A stretch of DNA of 64,000 bases from positions 12,570,501 to 12,634,500 of the forward strand of contig OZ059896.1 of the NCBI GenBank assembly GCA_964057225.1, written 5' to 3'. The DNA comes from Auanema rhodensis. Lineage: Eukaryota > Nematoda > Chromadorea > Rhabditida > Rhabditidae. This document shows, piece by piece, positions 50,401 through 61,750 of this stretch (positions within the stretch are counted from its first letter, which is position 1; the number at the start of each line of letters is the position of its first letter). The position numbers were made by a program, and so were the translations under genes. The notes beneath the pieces were generated by a model. The model did not search any database. It was not told the origin of the DNA and worked only from the letters and a program-made list of their open reading frames with translations.

Positions 50401-52631
50401 GAGAAACGTTTACAGATATATATGAATATTTACTACACTAGCAAGCAGAACAAAACCTTATACTAGTTCATTGTTTTTTTTTAATTTATTCGGTATATTT
50501 ATTTTTTCACTGTCAAATCGGCAAGCACCTGCTGCACATGTGCGAGCTATTCGAGTGACCGATGCCCAAACGAACCACGCTTAGAAAATGAGGCTGACAT
50601 AACACGTTTTTCACTCCTACCCAGATTGATTGCTTTAGAGACATTTCTGTCTTATCTCATTATATTCTCAACTTTGACTTTGATTTTTCTAAAATTTCAT
50701 TAATGTATAATTCAAAATATCATTTCTTGCGATCAGATGGTTAATCGTTATATCTGTAAACGTTTCTCTCGAAATAGCAAATAGAGTGTTCAGTTGTATC
50801 CACTTAACAAAGAAAGTAGAAGAACATATATATTTAGAGCAAAAAAAGTGCGGAGAAGTCGTTATCTCGTTAACATCAGTTTCACTGCCCAAAACTCTGT
50901 TTATTGTCATTCTACTTGCTATTTCGAGAGAAACGTTCACAGATATATATGAATATTTACTACACTAGCAAGCAGAAGAAAACCTTATACTAGTTCATTG
51001 TTTTTTTTTTAATTTTTTTCGGTATATTTATTTTTTCACTGTCAAATCGGCAAGCACCTGCTGCACATGTGCGAGCTATTTGAGTGACCGATGCCCAAAC
51101 GAACCACGCTCAGAAAATGAGGCTGACATAACACGTTTTTCACTCCTACCCAGATTGATTGCTTTAGAGACATTTCTGTCTTATCTCATTATATTCTCAA
51201 CTTTGACTTTGATTTTTCTAAAATTTCATTAATGTATAATTCAAAATATCATTTCTTGTGATCAGATTGTTAATCGTTATATCTGTAAACGTTTCTCTCG
51301 AAATAGCAAGTGGAGTGTTCAGTTGTACCCACTTAACAAAGAAAGTAGAAGAACATATATATTTAGAGCAAAAAAAGTGCGGAAAAGTCGTTATCTCGTT
51401 AACATCAGTTTCACTGCCCAAAACTCTGTTTATTGTCATTCTACTTGCTATTTCGAGAGAAACGTTCACAGATATATATGAATATTCACTACACTAGCAA
51501 GCAGAAGAAAACCTTATACTAGTTCATTGTTTTTTTTAAATTTTTTTTCGGTATTTTTATTTTTTCACTGTCAAATCGGCAAGCACCTGCTGCACATGTG
51601 CGAGCTATTCGAGTGACCGATGCCCGAACAAGCCACGCTTAAAAAATGAGGCTGACATAACACGTTTTTCACTCCTACCCAGATTGATTGCTTTAGAGAC
51701 ATTTCTGTCTTATCTCATTATATTCTCTACTTTAACTTTGATTTTTCTAAAATTTCATTAATGTATAATTCAAAATATCATTTATTGTGATCAGATTGTT
51801 AATCGTTATATCTGTAAACGTTTCTCTCGAAGTAGCAAGTAGAGTGTTCAGTTGTACCCACTTAACAAAGAAAGTAGAAGAACATATATATTTAGAGCAA
51901 AAAAAGTGCGGAAAAGTCGTTATCTCGTTAACATCAGTTTCACTGTTCAAAACTCTGTTTATTGTCACTCTACTTGCTATTTCGAGAGAAACGTTTACAG
52001 ATATATATGAATATTCACTACACTAGCAAGAAGAAGAAAACCTTATACTAGTTCATTGTTTCTTTTTAATTTTTTTCGGTATATTTATTTTTTCACTGTC
52101 AAATCGGCAAGCACCTGCTGCACATGTGCGAGCTATTTGAGTGACCAATGCCCAAACGAGCCACGCTTAGAAAATGAGGCTGACATAACACGTTTTTCAC
52201 TCTGTAGAGTTGTACCCACTTAACAAAGAAAGTAGAAGAACATATATATTTAGAGCAAAGAAAGTGCGGAAAAGTCGTTATCTCGTTAACATCAGTTTCA
52301 CTGCCCAAAACTCTGTTTATTGTCATTCTCCTTGCTATTTCGAGAGAAACGTTTACAGATATATATGAATATTTACTACACTAGCAAGCAGAAGAAAACC
52401 TTATACTAGTTCATTGTTTTTTTTTAATTTATTCGGTATATTTATTTTTTCACTGTCAAATCGGCAAGCACCTGCTGCACATGTGCGAGCTATTTGAGTG
52501 ACCGATGCCCAAACGAACCACGCTCAGAAAATGAGGCTGACATAACACGTTTTTCACTCCTACCCAGACTGATTGCTTTAGAGACATTTCTGTCTTATCT
52601 CATTATATTCTCAACTTTGACTTTGATTTTT

Positions 52632-55600
52632 CTAAAATTTCATTAATGTATAATTCAAAATATCATTTCTTGTGATCAGATTGTTAATCGTTATATCTGT
52701 AAACGTTTCTCTCGAAATAGCAAGTGGAGTGTTCAGTTGTACCCACTTAACAAAGAAAGTAGAAGAACATATATATTTAGAGCAAAAAAAGTGCGGAAAA
52801 GTCGTTATCTCGTTAACATCAGTTTCACTGCCCAAAACTCTGTTTATTGTCATTCTACTTGCTATTTCGAGAGAAACGTTTACAGATATATATGAATATT
52901 TACTACACTAGCAAGCAGAAGAAAACCTTATACTAGTTCATTGTTTTTTTTTTTAATTTTTTTCGGTATATTTATTTTTTCACTGTCAAATCGGCAAGCA
53001 CCTGCTGCACATGTGCGAGCTTTTCGAGTGACCGATGCCCAAACGAACCACGCTTAGAAAATGAGGCTGACATAACACGTTTTTCACTCGTACCCAGATT
53101 GATTGCTTTAGAGACATTTCTGTCTTATCTCATTATATTCTCAACTTTGACTTTGATTTTTCTAAAATTTCATTAATGTATAATTCAAAATATCATTTCT
53201 TGTGATCAGATTGTTAATCGTTATATCTGTAAACGTTTTTCTCGAAATAGCAAGTAGAGTGTTCAGTTGTACCCACTTAACAAAGAAAGTAGAAGAACAT
53301 ATATATTTAGAGCAAAAAAAGTGCGGAAAAGTCGTTATCTCGTTAACATCAGTTTCACTGCCCAAAACTCTGTTTATTGTCATTCTACTTGCTATTTCGA
53401 GAGAAACGTTTACAGATATATATGAATATTTACTACACTAGCAAGCAGAAGAAAACCTTATACTAGTTCATTGTTTTTTTTTAATTTTTTTCGGTATATT
53501 TATTTTTTCTCTGTCAAATCGGCAAGCACCTGCTGCACATGTGCGAGCTATTCGAGTGACCGATGCCCAAACAAACCACGCTCAGAAAATGAGGCTGACA
53601 TAACACGTTTTTCACTCCTACCCAGATTGATTGCTTTAGAGACATTTCTGTCTTATCTCATTATATTCTCAACTTTGACTTTGATTTTTCTAAAATTTCA
53701 TTAATGTATAATTCAAAATATCATTTCTTGTGATCAGATTGTTAATCGTTATATCTGTAAACGTTTCTCTCGAAATAGCAAGTGGAGTGTTCAGTTGTAC
53801 CCACTTAACAAAGAAAGTAGAAGAACATATATATTTAGAGCAAAAAAAGTGCGGAAAAGTCGTTATCTCGTTAACATCAGTTTCACTGCCCAAAACTCTG
53901 TTTATTGTCATTCTACTTGCTATTTCGAGAGAAACGTTTACAGATATATATGAATATTTACTACACTAGCAAGCAGAAGAAAACCTTATACTAGTTCATT
54001 GTTTTTTTTTAATTTTTTTCGGTATATTTATTTTTTCACTGTCAAATCGGCAAGCACCTGCTGCACATGTGCGAGCTATTCGAGTGACCGATGCCCAAAC
54101 GAACCACGCTTAGAAAATGAGGCTGACATAACACGTTTTTCACTCCTACCCAGATTGATTGCTTTAGAGACATTTCTGTCTTATCTCATTATATTCTCAA
54201 CTTTGACTTTAATTTTTCTAAAATTTCATTAATGTATAATTCAAAATATCATTTCTTGTGATCAGATTGTTAATCGTTATATCTGTAAACGTTTCTCTCG
54301 AAATAGCAAGTGGAGTGTTCAGTTGTACCCACTTAACAAAGAAAGTAGAAGAACATATATATTTAGAGCAAAAAAAGTGCGGAAAAGTCGTTATCTCGTT
54401 AACATCAGTTTCACTGCCCAAAACTCTGTTTATTGTCATTCTACTTGCTATTTCGAGAGAAACGTTTACAGATATATATGAATATTTACTACACTAGCAA
54501 GCAGAAGAAAACCTTATACTAGTTCATTGTTTTTTTTTTTAATTTTTCTCGGTATATTTATTTTTTCACTGTCAAATCGGCAAGCACCTGCTGCACATGT
54601 GCGAGCTTTTCGAGTGACCGATGCCCAAACGAACCACGCTTAGAAAATGAGGCTGACATAACACGTTTTTCACTCGTACCCAGATTGATTGCTTTAGAGA
54701 CATTTCTGTCTTATCTCATTATATTCTCAACTTTGACTTTGATTTTTCTAAAATTTCATTAATGTATAATTCAAAATATCATTTCTTGTGATCAGATTGT
54801 TAATCGTTATATCTGTAAACGTTTTTCTCGAAATAGCAAGTAGAGTGTTCAGTTGTACCCACTTAACAAAGAAAGTAGAAGAACATATATATTTAGAGCA
54901 AAAAAAGTGCGGAAAAGTCGTTATCTCGTTAACATCAGTTTCACTGCCCAAAACTCTGTTTATTGTCATTCTACTTGCTATTTCGAGAGAAACGTTTACA
55001 GATATATATGAATATTTACTACACTAGCAAGCAGAAGAAAACCTTATACTAGTTCATTGTTTTTTTTTAATTTTTTTCGGTATATTTATTTTTTCACTGT
55101 CAAATCGGCAAGCACCTGCTGCACATGTGCGAGCTATTCGAGTGACCGATGCCCAAACGAACCACGCTTAGAAAATGAGGCTGGCATAACACGTTTTTCA
55201 CTCCTACCCAGATTGATTGCTTTAGAGACATTTCTGTCTTATCTCATTATATTCTCAACTTTGACTTTGATTTTTCTAAAATTTCATTAATGTATAATTC
55301 AAAATATCATTTCTTGTGATCAGATTGTTAATCGTTATATCTGTAAACGTTTCTCTCGAAATAGCAAGTAGAGTGTTCAGTTGTACCCACTTAACAAAGA
55401 AAGTAGAAGAACATATATATTTAGAGCAAAAAAAGTGCGGAAAAGTCGTTATCTCGTTAACATCAGTTTCACTGCCCAAAACTCTGTTTATTGTCATTCT
55501 ACTTGCTATTTCGAGAGAAACGTTTACAGATATATATGAATATTTACTACACTAGCAAGCAGAAGAAAACCTTATACTAGTTCATTGTTTTTTTTAAATT

Positions 55601-58600
55601 TTTTTCGGTATATTTATTTTTTCACTGTCAAATCGGCAAGCACCTGCTGCACATGTGCGAGCTATTCGAGTGACCGATGCCCAAACGAACCACGCTTAGA
55701 AAATGAGGCTGACATAACACGTTTTTCACTCCTACCCAGATTGATTGCTTTAGAGACATTTCTGTCTTATCTCATTATATTCTCAACTTTGACTTTGATT
55801 TTTCTAAAATTTCATTAATGTATAATTCAAAATATCATTTCTTGTGATCAGATTGTTAATCGTTATATCTGTAAACGTTTCTCTCGAAATAGCAAGTGGA
55901 GTGTTCAGTTGTACCCACTTAACAAAGAAAGTAGAAGAACATATATATTTAGAGCAAAAAAAGTGCGGAAAAGTCGTTATCTCGTTAACATCAGTTTCAC
56001 TGCCCAAAACTCTGTTTATTGTCATTCTACTTGCTATTTCGAGAGAAACGTTTACAGATATATATGAATATTTACTACACTAGCAAGCAGAAGAAAACCT
56101 TATACTAGTTCATTGTTTTTTTTTTAATTTTTTTCGGTATATTTATTTTTTCACTGTCAAATCGGCAAGCACCTGCTGCACATGTGCGAGCTTTTCGAGT
56201 GACCGATGCCCAAACGAACCACGCTTAGAAAATGAGGCTGACATAACACGTTTTTCACTCGTACCCAGATTGATTGCTTTAGAGACATTTCTGTCTTATC
56301 TCATTATATTCTCAACTTTGACTTTGATTTTTCTAAAATTTCATTAATGTATAATTCAAAATATCATTTCTTGTGATCAGATTGTTAATCGTTATATCTG
56401 TAAACGTTTTTCTCGAAATAGCAAGTAGAGTGTTCAGTTGTACCCACTTAACAAAGAAAGTAGAAGAACATATATATTTAGAGCAAAAAAAGTGCGGAAA
56501 AGTCGTTATCTCGTTAACATCAGTTTCACTGCCCAAAACTCTGTTTATTGTCATTCTACTTGCTATTTCGAGAGAAACGTTTACAGATATATATGAATAT
56601 TTACTACACTAGCAAGCAGAAGAAAACCTTATACTAGTTCATTGTTTTTTTTTAATTTTTTTCGGTATATTTATTTTTTCTCTGTCAAATCGGCAAGCAC
56701 CTGCTGCACATGTGCGAGCTATTCGAGTGACCGATGCCCAAACGAACCACGCTCAGAAAATGAGGCTGACATAACACGTTTTTCACTCCTACCCAGATTG
56801 ATTGCTTTAGAGACATTTCTGTCTTATCTCATTATATTCTCAACTTTGACTTTGATTTTTCTAAAATTTCATTAATGTATAATTCAAAATATCATTTCTT
56901 GTGATCAGATTGTTAATCGTTATATCTGTAAACGTTTCTCTCGAAATAGCAAGTGGAGTGTTCAGTTGTACCCACTTAACAAAGAAAGTAGAAGAACATA
57001 TATATTTAGAGCAAAAAAAGTGCGGAAAAGTCGTTATCTCGTTAACATCAGTTTCACTGCCCAAAACTCTGTTTATTGTCATTCTACTTGCTATTTCGAG
57101 AGAAACGTTTACAGATATATATGAATATTTACTACACTAGCAAGCAGAAGAAAACCTTATACTAGTTCATTGTTTTTTTTTAATTTTTTTCGGTATATTT
57201 ATTTTTTCACTGTCAAATCGGCAAGCACCTGCTGCACATGTGCGAGCTATTCGAGTGACCGATGCCCAAACGAACCACGCTTAGAAAATGAGGCTGGCAT
57301 AACACGTTTTTCACTCCTACCCAGATTGATTGCTTTAGAGACATTTCTGTCTTATCTCATTATATTCTCAACTTTGACTTTGATTTTTCTAAAATTTCAT
57401 TAATGTATAATTCAAAATATCATTTCTTGTGATCAGATTGTTAATCGTTATATCTGTAAACGTTTCTCTCGAAATAGCAAGTAGAGTGTTCAGTTGTACC
57501 CACTTAACAAAGAAAGTAGAAGAACATATATATTTAGAGCAAAAAAAGTGCGGAAAAGTCGTTATCTCGTTAACATCAGTTTCACTGCCCAAAACTCTAT
57601 TTATTGTCATTCTACTTGCTATGTCGAGAGAAACGTTTACAGATATATATGAATATTTACTACACTAGCAAGCAGAAGAAAACCTTATACTAGTTCATTG
57701 TTTTTTTTTAATTTTTTTCGGTATATTTATTTTTTCACTGTCAAATCGGCAAGCACCTGCTGCACATGTGCGAGCTATTCGAGTGACCGATGCCCAAACG
57801 AACCACGCTTAGAAAATGAGGCTGACATAACACGTTTTTCACTCCTACCCAGATTGATTGCTTTAGAGACATTTCTGTCTTATCTCATTATATTCTCAAC
57901 TTTGACTTTGATTTTTCTAAAATTTCATTAATGTATAATTCAAAATATCATTTCTTGTGATCAGATTGTTAATCGTTATATCTGTAAACGTTTCTCTCGA
58001 AATAGCAAGTAGAGTGTTCAGTTGTACCCACTTAACAAAGAAAGTAGAAGAACATATATATTTAGAGCAAAAAAAGTGCGGAAAAGTCGTTATCTCGTTA
58101 ACATCAGTTTCACTGCCCAAAACTCTGTTTATTGTCATTCTACTTGCTATTTCGAGAGAAACGTTTACAGATATATATGAATTTTTACTACACTAGCAAG
58201 CAGAAGAAAACCTTATACTAGTTCATTGTTTTTTTTTAATTTTTTTCGGTATATTTATTTTTTCACTGTCAAATCGGCAAGCACCTGCTGCACATGTGCG
58301 AGCTATTCGAGTGACCGATGCCCAAACGAACCACGCTCAGAAAATGAGGCTGACATAACACGTTTTTCACTCCTACCCAGATTGATTGCTTTAGAGACAT
58401 TTCTGTCTTATCTCATTATATTCTCTACTTTGACTTTGATTTTTCTAAAATTTTATTAATGTATAATTCAAAATATTATTTCTTGTGATCAGATTGTTAA
58501 TTGTTATATCTGTAAACGTTTCTCTCGAAATAGCAAGTAGAGTGTTCAGTTGTACTCACTTAACAAAGAAAGTAGAAGAACATATATATTTAGAGCAAAA

Positions 58601-60768
58601 AAAGTGCGGAAAAGTCGTTATCTCGTTAACATCAGTTTCACTGCCCAAAACTCTGTTTATTGTCATTCTACTTGCTATTTCGAGAGAAACGTTTACAGAT
58701 ATATATGAATATTTTCTACACTAGCAAGCAGAAGAAAATCTTATACTAGTTCATTGTTTTTTTTTAATTTTTTTCGGTATATTTATTTTTTCACTGTCAA
58801 ATCGGCAAGCACCTGCTGCACATGTGCGAGCTATTCGAGTGACCGATGCCCAAACGAACCACGCTTAGAAAATGAGGCTGGCATAACACGTTTTTCACTC
58901 CTACCCAGATTGATTGCTTTAGAGACATTTCTGTCTTATCTCATTATATTCTCAACTTTGACTTTGATTTTTCTAAAATTTCATTAATGTATAATTCAAA
59001 ATATCATTTCTTGTGATCAGATTGTTAATCGTTATATCTGTAAACGTTTCTCTCGAAATAGCAAGTGGAGTGTTCAGTTGTACCCACTTAACAAAGAAAG
59101 TAGAAGAACATATATATTTAGAGCAAAAAAAGTGCGGAAAAGTCGTTATCTCGTTAACATCAGTTTCACTGCCCAAAACTCTGTTTATTGTCATTCTACT
59201 TGCTATTTCGAGAGAAACGTTTACAGATATATATGAATATTTTCTACACTAGCAAGCAGAAGAAAATCTTATACTAGTTCATTGTTTTTTTTTAATTTTT
59301 TTCGGTATATTTATTTTTTCACTGTCAAATCGGCAAGCACCTGCTGCACATGTGCGAGCTATTCGAGTGACCGATGCCCAAACGAACCACGCTTAGAAAA
59401 TGAGGCTGACATAACACGTTTTTCACTCCTACCCAGATTGATTGCTTTAGAGACATTTCTGTCTTATCTCATTATATTCTCTACTTTGACTTTGATTTTT
59501 CTAAAATTTTATTAATGTATAATTCAAAATATTATTTCTTGTGATCAGATTGTTAATTGTTATATCTGTAAACGTTTCTCTCGAAATAGCAAGTAGAGTG
59601 TTCAGTTGTACCCACTTAACAAAGAAAGTAGAAGAACATATATATTTAGAGCAAAAAAAGTGCGGAAAAGTCGTTATCTCGTTAACATCAGTTTCACTGC
59701 CCAAAACTCTGTTTATTGTCATTCTACTTGCTATTTCGAGAGAAACGTTTACAGATATATATGAATATTTACTACACTAGCAAGCAGAAGAAAACCTTAT
59801 ACTAGTTCATTGTTTTTTTTTAATTTTTTTCGGTATATTTATTTTTTCACTGTCAAATCGGCAAGCACCTGCTGCACATGTGCGAGCTATTCGAGTGACC
59901 GATGCCCAAACGAACCACGCTCAGAAAATGAGGCTGACATAACACGTTTTTCACTCCTACCCAGATTGATTGCTTTAGAGACATTTCTGTCTTATCTCAT
60001 TATATTCTCAACTTTGACTTTGATTTTTCTAAAATTTCATTAATGTATAATTCAAAATATCATTTCTTGTGATCAGATTGTTAATCGTTATATCTGTAAA
60101 CGTTTCTCTCGAAATAGCAAGTGGAGTGTTCAGTTGTACCCACTTAACAAAGAAAGTAGAAGAACATATATATTTAGAGCAAAAAAAGTGCGGAAAAGTC
60201 GTTATCTCGTTAACATCAGTTTCACTGCCCAAAACTCTGTTTATTGTCATTCTACTTGCTATTTCGAGAGAAACGTTTACAGATATATATGAATATTTTC
60301 TACACTAGCAAGCAGAAGAAAATCTTATACTAGTTCATTGTTTTTTTTTAATTTTTTTCGGTATATTTATTTTTTCACTGTCAAATCGGCAAGCACCTGC
60401 TGCACATGTGCGAGCTATTCGAGTGACCGATGCCCAAACGAACCACGCTTAGAAAATGAGGCTGGCATAACACGTTTTTCACTCCTACCCAGATTGATTG
60501 CTTTAGAGACATTTCTGTCTTATCTCATTATATTCTCAACTTTGACTTTGATTTTTCTAAAATTTCATTAATGTATAATTCAAAATATCATTTCTTGTGA
60601 TCAGATTGTTAATCGTTATATCTGTAAACGTTTCTCTCGAAATAGCAAGTAGAGTGTTCAGTTGTACCCACTTAACAAAGAAAGTAGAAGAACATATATA
60701 TTTAGAGCAAAAAAAGTGCGGAAAAGTCGTTATCTCGTTAACATCAGTTTCACTGCCCAAAACTCTGT
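52632..60768 (+). repeat. Regular long-unit zone with ~1585-bp trimer periodicity
   Basis: Almost pure 528-530-bp units without short units. A diagnostic variant (CGTTTTTCTCG in the left hairpin arm) recurs at about 53202, 54788 and 56373, at 1586 and 1585 bp. The GGCTGGCATAAC variant recurs at about 55180, 57290, 58875 and 60460, at four-, three- and three-unit steps. This is a different higher-order pattern from the 20-37 kb zone. Confidence 0.85.
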
Positions 60769-61022
60769 CTCTTAATGTCCGAGGTCATATGATGATATCT
60801 AATTTTGCACTTAGTTGATGAAAATCGAACAAGATTCTTCTCAATTGACCACAACTACAGCACCAAACTTGGATAACTACAATCTGCTGAGTTCAAACTT
60901 CGAGAAAGTTAAAATTTCGAATCTCCTCTCAATCATTTTGTTCCTCCTTCTTTCTTTTTTGTTTTACACAAAAGTGAGGATTGAACCTGATATATGACAA
61001 TTCTCTTGTGAGAGATTACAGT
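60769..61022. other. Non-satellite spacer, no gene supported
   Basis: 254 bp that are neither satellite nor clearly part of the BEL element. A 60-codon frame (about 60815-60997) ends in a hydrophobic run but shows no family features, and I do not call it. A T-arm-like GGATTGAACC (minus-strand B-box-like) occurs near 60979, without the rest of a tRNA fold. Confidence 0.6.
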
Positions 61023-61056
61023 GGTTCCGTGGTGTAGTGGTTAGCATGTCGGCAAA
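61023..61056 (+). pseudogene. tRNA-like 5' half (tRNA-Val-like) abutting the BEL LTR
   Basis: The sequence starts GGTTCCGTGGTGTAGTGGTT and continues AGCATGTCGGC. It reads as acceptor 5' strand, then a D arm with an A-box (TGGTGTAGTGG), then the first strand of an anticodon stem. The anticodon loop, T arm and acceptor 3' strand do not follow. The acceptor start is most like tRNA-Val, but the isotype cannot be set without an anticodon. Either the BEL element split a tRNA gene here, or this is an older tRNA-derived fragment or SINE head. Confidence 0.6.
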
Positions 61057-61260
61057 TGCCTGACTATTAACAAAATATAATGATTTACAATATAAACATA
61101 ACTCTTCTGAAATACTAAACCATTATCTATTAACCGAATAATTGTATCATTAACCTATTGCGCAACATTCTCAAAAGATGTTGAACTTTTATCACCTCTA
61201 TAGTTTACATTAACGTGACCTTTCTATTCAAATATCAAATATCACCATTAAGCTAAATCA

Positions 61261-61268
61261 TATATAAA
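61261..61268 (+). promoter_or_regulatory. TATA box of the BEL LTR
   Basis: TATATAAA lies 57 bp upstream of AATAAA and about 220 bp before the proposed LTR end. It is the only strong TATA motif in the proposed LTR. Confidence 0.6.
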
Positions 61269-61324
61269 CCCAAGAAACCTTCACTTTCGAATCTAACTTT
61301 TCTACCACTGTACCATCTTTATTT

Positions 61325-61330
61325 AATAAA
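61325..61330 (+). terminator. AATAAA signal in the BEL LTR
   Basis: AATAAA followed by CCTTTTAAACCC, in the expected R-region position downstream of the TATA box. Confidence 0.5.
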
Positions 61331-61488
61331 CCTTTTAAACCCAAATCTGCGAAGTTCAACCCTGATAATATTCTCTTCGAATATCAACCTTCGTTAATAC
61401 TCCTAAACGGTATTAACTCCTGTATCACGTCGAACGAGTAATACTACAGCTATTCCCCTGGAATAACTCTTGGATTCATAGTCCAAAT

Positions 61489-61498
61489 TGGTGCATCG
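61489..61498 (+). other. Primer binding site matching tRNA-Gly 3' end
   Basis: TGGTGCATCG is the reverse complement of CGATGCACCA, the conserved 3' end of eukaryotic tRNA-Gly including CCA. It starts 3 nt after the proposed LTR end (AAT spacer). The match is lost after ten bases. Confidence 0.7.
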
Positions 61499-61750
61499 TC
61501 CAAATCAGGTATCAATTGTTAGAAACCTTTTTGTATTATTTTCTATTCTCACTTTTTATTTCTCAGTTCATTTGTTTACTTTTCTTCATCATCACATTCT
61601 TTAAACTTCTTTGCTTCATCTCATCTCATCTGAGTCTTTATCTCTATCTCAATCTCAAAATCAAAAAAGTTACCAACACATTTTGCAACAATTCAACTAA
61701 GAAATTCAAAAGTCATACATTTTGCATCAAAAAATCAAAAAACGGTAGCA
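61499..61750 (+). other. Leader between the BEL primer site and gag-pol
   Basis: About 250 bp, T/C-rich at first and A-rich near the end. An ATG-poor frame (about 61516-61764) is compositionally hydrophobic and overlaps the gag start, with no sign of real coding. Nothing else recognisable. Confidence 0.55.

Larger units (their letters stand above)
12325..60768 (+). repeat. Right block of the satellite array (~76 long and ~24 short units)
   Basis: Continuation of the satellite that was split by the gypsy element, in the same orientation throughout. Long units are 528-529 bp, with 509-512-bp variants lacking a 20-bp segment after CGG and 532-533-bp variants with an extra ACAT in the AGATATACATATATG tract. 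Short units are about 338-358 bp. Each unit carries a T-rich tract before CGG, the perfect palindrome GCACATGTGC (an E-box core) and, in long units, the inverted repeat. The array stops mid-unit at 60768 (AACTCTGT, then unrelated sequence). No gene is supported anywhere in this 48 kb. Confidence 0.97.
61057..61485 (+). repeat. Putative 5' LTR of a BEL/Pao element
   Basis: Inferred from position: it lies between the tRNA-like fragment and a primer binding site at 61489. The end is set by ATAGTCCA (CA at 61484-61485). The start is TG at 61057 or, matching the inverted end better, TGACTAT at 61061. TATATAAA (61261-61268) and AATAAA (61325-61330) give it a normal promoter/poly(A) order. The 3' LTR is outside the window, so the borders are provisional. 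Confidence 0.65.

Noticed and set aside
12325..60768. CRISPR array
   Set aside because: The units are over 300 bp long, contiguous and without unique spacers, and the window is eukaryotic in content.
60766..60775. TGTCTCTT at the end of the satellite as an LTR start
   Set aside because: The TGT is the last satellite bases, and no CA end with a primer site fits; the primer site at 61489 pairs better with an LTR starting near 61057-61061.
12518..60818. Recurrent 67-145-codon ORFs on both strands of the satellite
   Set aside because: They appear because near-identical units are repeated, and the same peptide arises on both strands from the inverted repeat. They lack a conserved start, initiate at alternative codons and show no family features.
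60815..60997. 60-codon ORF with hydrophobic C-terminus between the satellite and the BEL element
   Set aside because: Short, isolated, no recognisable motif and no supporting context.
60970..61020. Minus-strand tRNA suggested by a B-box-like GGTTCAATCC
   Set aside because: No matching acceptor stem, anticodon arm with a 7-nt loop or A-box could be found around it.
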